DNA of 64,000 bases. Origin: an uncultured Bacteroidaceae bacterium (GTDB lineage Bacteria > Bacteroidota > Bacteroidia > Bacteroidales > Bacteroidaceae). The stretch is taken from assembly GCA_934293005.1 (NCBI GenBank), contig CAKQYA010000002.1, forward strand, positions 47,335 to 111,334. Direction: 5' to 3'. Both the position numbers and the translations under genes were made by a program. The notes beneath the pieces are model-generated. The model did not search any database and was not told the DNA's origin. It saw only the letters and a program-made list of their open reading frames with translations. Below, one piece after another: positions 63,908 through 64,000 of the stretch. Within the stretch, counting starts at the first letter, position 1. Every line of letters begins with the position of its first letter.

Positions 63908-64000
63908 AAAGTTTGATGTTCTCGTAACTATTCAGCGGTAGTAAAATAGATCAGATTCTATCTTATTCCTCTGTGAGATTTTCCTTGAAAATCATCTGCG

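Overview
The window looks like a chromosome segment of an anaerobic Bacteroidales bacterium, most likely Prevotellaceae or a close relative. The evidence is the repeated -7 promoter element TAnnTTTG (sometimes with TTTG 20 bases upstream), lipoproteins and a type IX secretion (T9SS) sorting tail, a pyruvate:ferredoxin oxidoreductase, Bacteroidetes-only families (DUF5103 T9SS plug, DUF2807, golvesin-type proteins, OmpH-like lipoprotein), and the order ruvX-def-TPR-thrS-infC-rpmI-rplT. No rRNA, tRNA, CRISPR array or intact prophage was seen.

Layout. 1-9.5 kb: 3' part of a large CotH/lamin-tail secreted protein, galE behind an unusual inverted repeat, an OmpH-like lipoprotein with a small membrane protein, prs and a nucleotidyltransferase. 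9.6-18.2 kb: a double-GH43 glycosidase, agmatine deiminase, an AAA ATPase and nifJ. 18.2-24 kb: repeats, a decayed IS982-type transposase, a beta-helix lipoprotein, comF, a long imperfect hairpin and a PhoB/PhoR-like two-component system. 24-28 kb (minus strand): slyD-aroC-ssb-kdsA-kdsD, with 2-33 base gaps and one ATGA overlap, running from folding and aromatic synthesis to Kdo for LPS. 28-35.6 kb: a DUF2807 lipoprotein, a repeat element, DUF1232, a secreted esterase, and divergent uxaB and uxaC-trmN6-HD hydrolase (hexuronate catabolism). 35.7-47.9 kb: lptD-like, ruvX, def, a TPR protein, thrS-infC-rpmI-rplT, fabD and a cytosolic GH13. 47.9-48.8 kb: a gene-free stretch packed with repeats. 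48.8-62.6 kb: a DnaJ-like protein, 5'-nucleotidase, a YqiA-like hydrolase, tandem ABC ATPase, GH3, the T9SS plug coupled to an amidase-like golvesin protein, and YgiQ. 62.6-64 kb: a small accessory cluster of a broken small ORF, a metallophosphatase and an unknown protein.

Together these genes fit a plant-polysaccharide forager. GH43, GH3, the CE1-like esterase and GH13 release sugars, and UxaB/UxaC feed uronates into central metabolism ending at PFOR. T9SS and LPS functions (plug, CotH cargo, KdsA/KdsD, LptD) build the surface.

The least explained feature is a set of non-coding repeats. One is a family of 22-base hairpin units with a fixed end sequence, present at three loci. A second is an inverted-repeat family marked by CCAAATCGGTCATTAG, and one 366-bp element at 29.07-29.44 kb carries both. 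Others are a 23-base array of the palindrome GTCGTACGAC and a 23-bp inverted repeat around the galE promoter. No alignment or database search could be run. Family names come from motifs, and residue positions are approximate unless a single residue is named.
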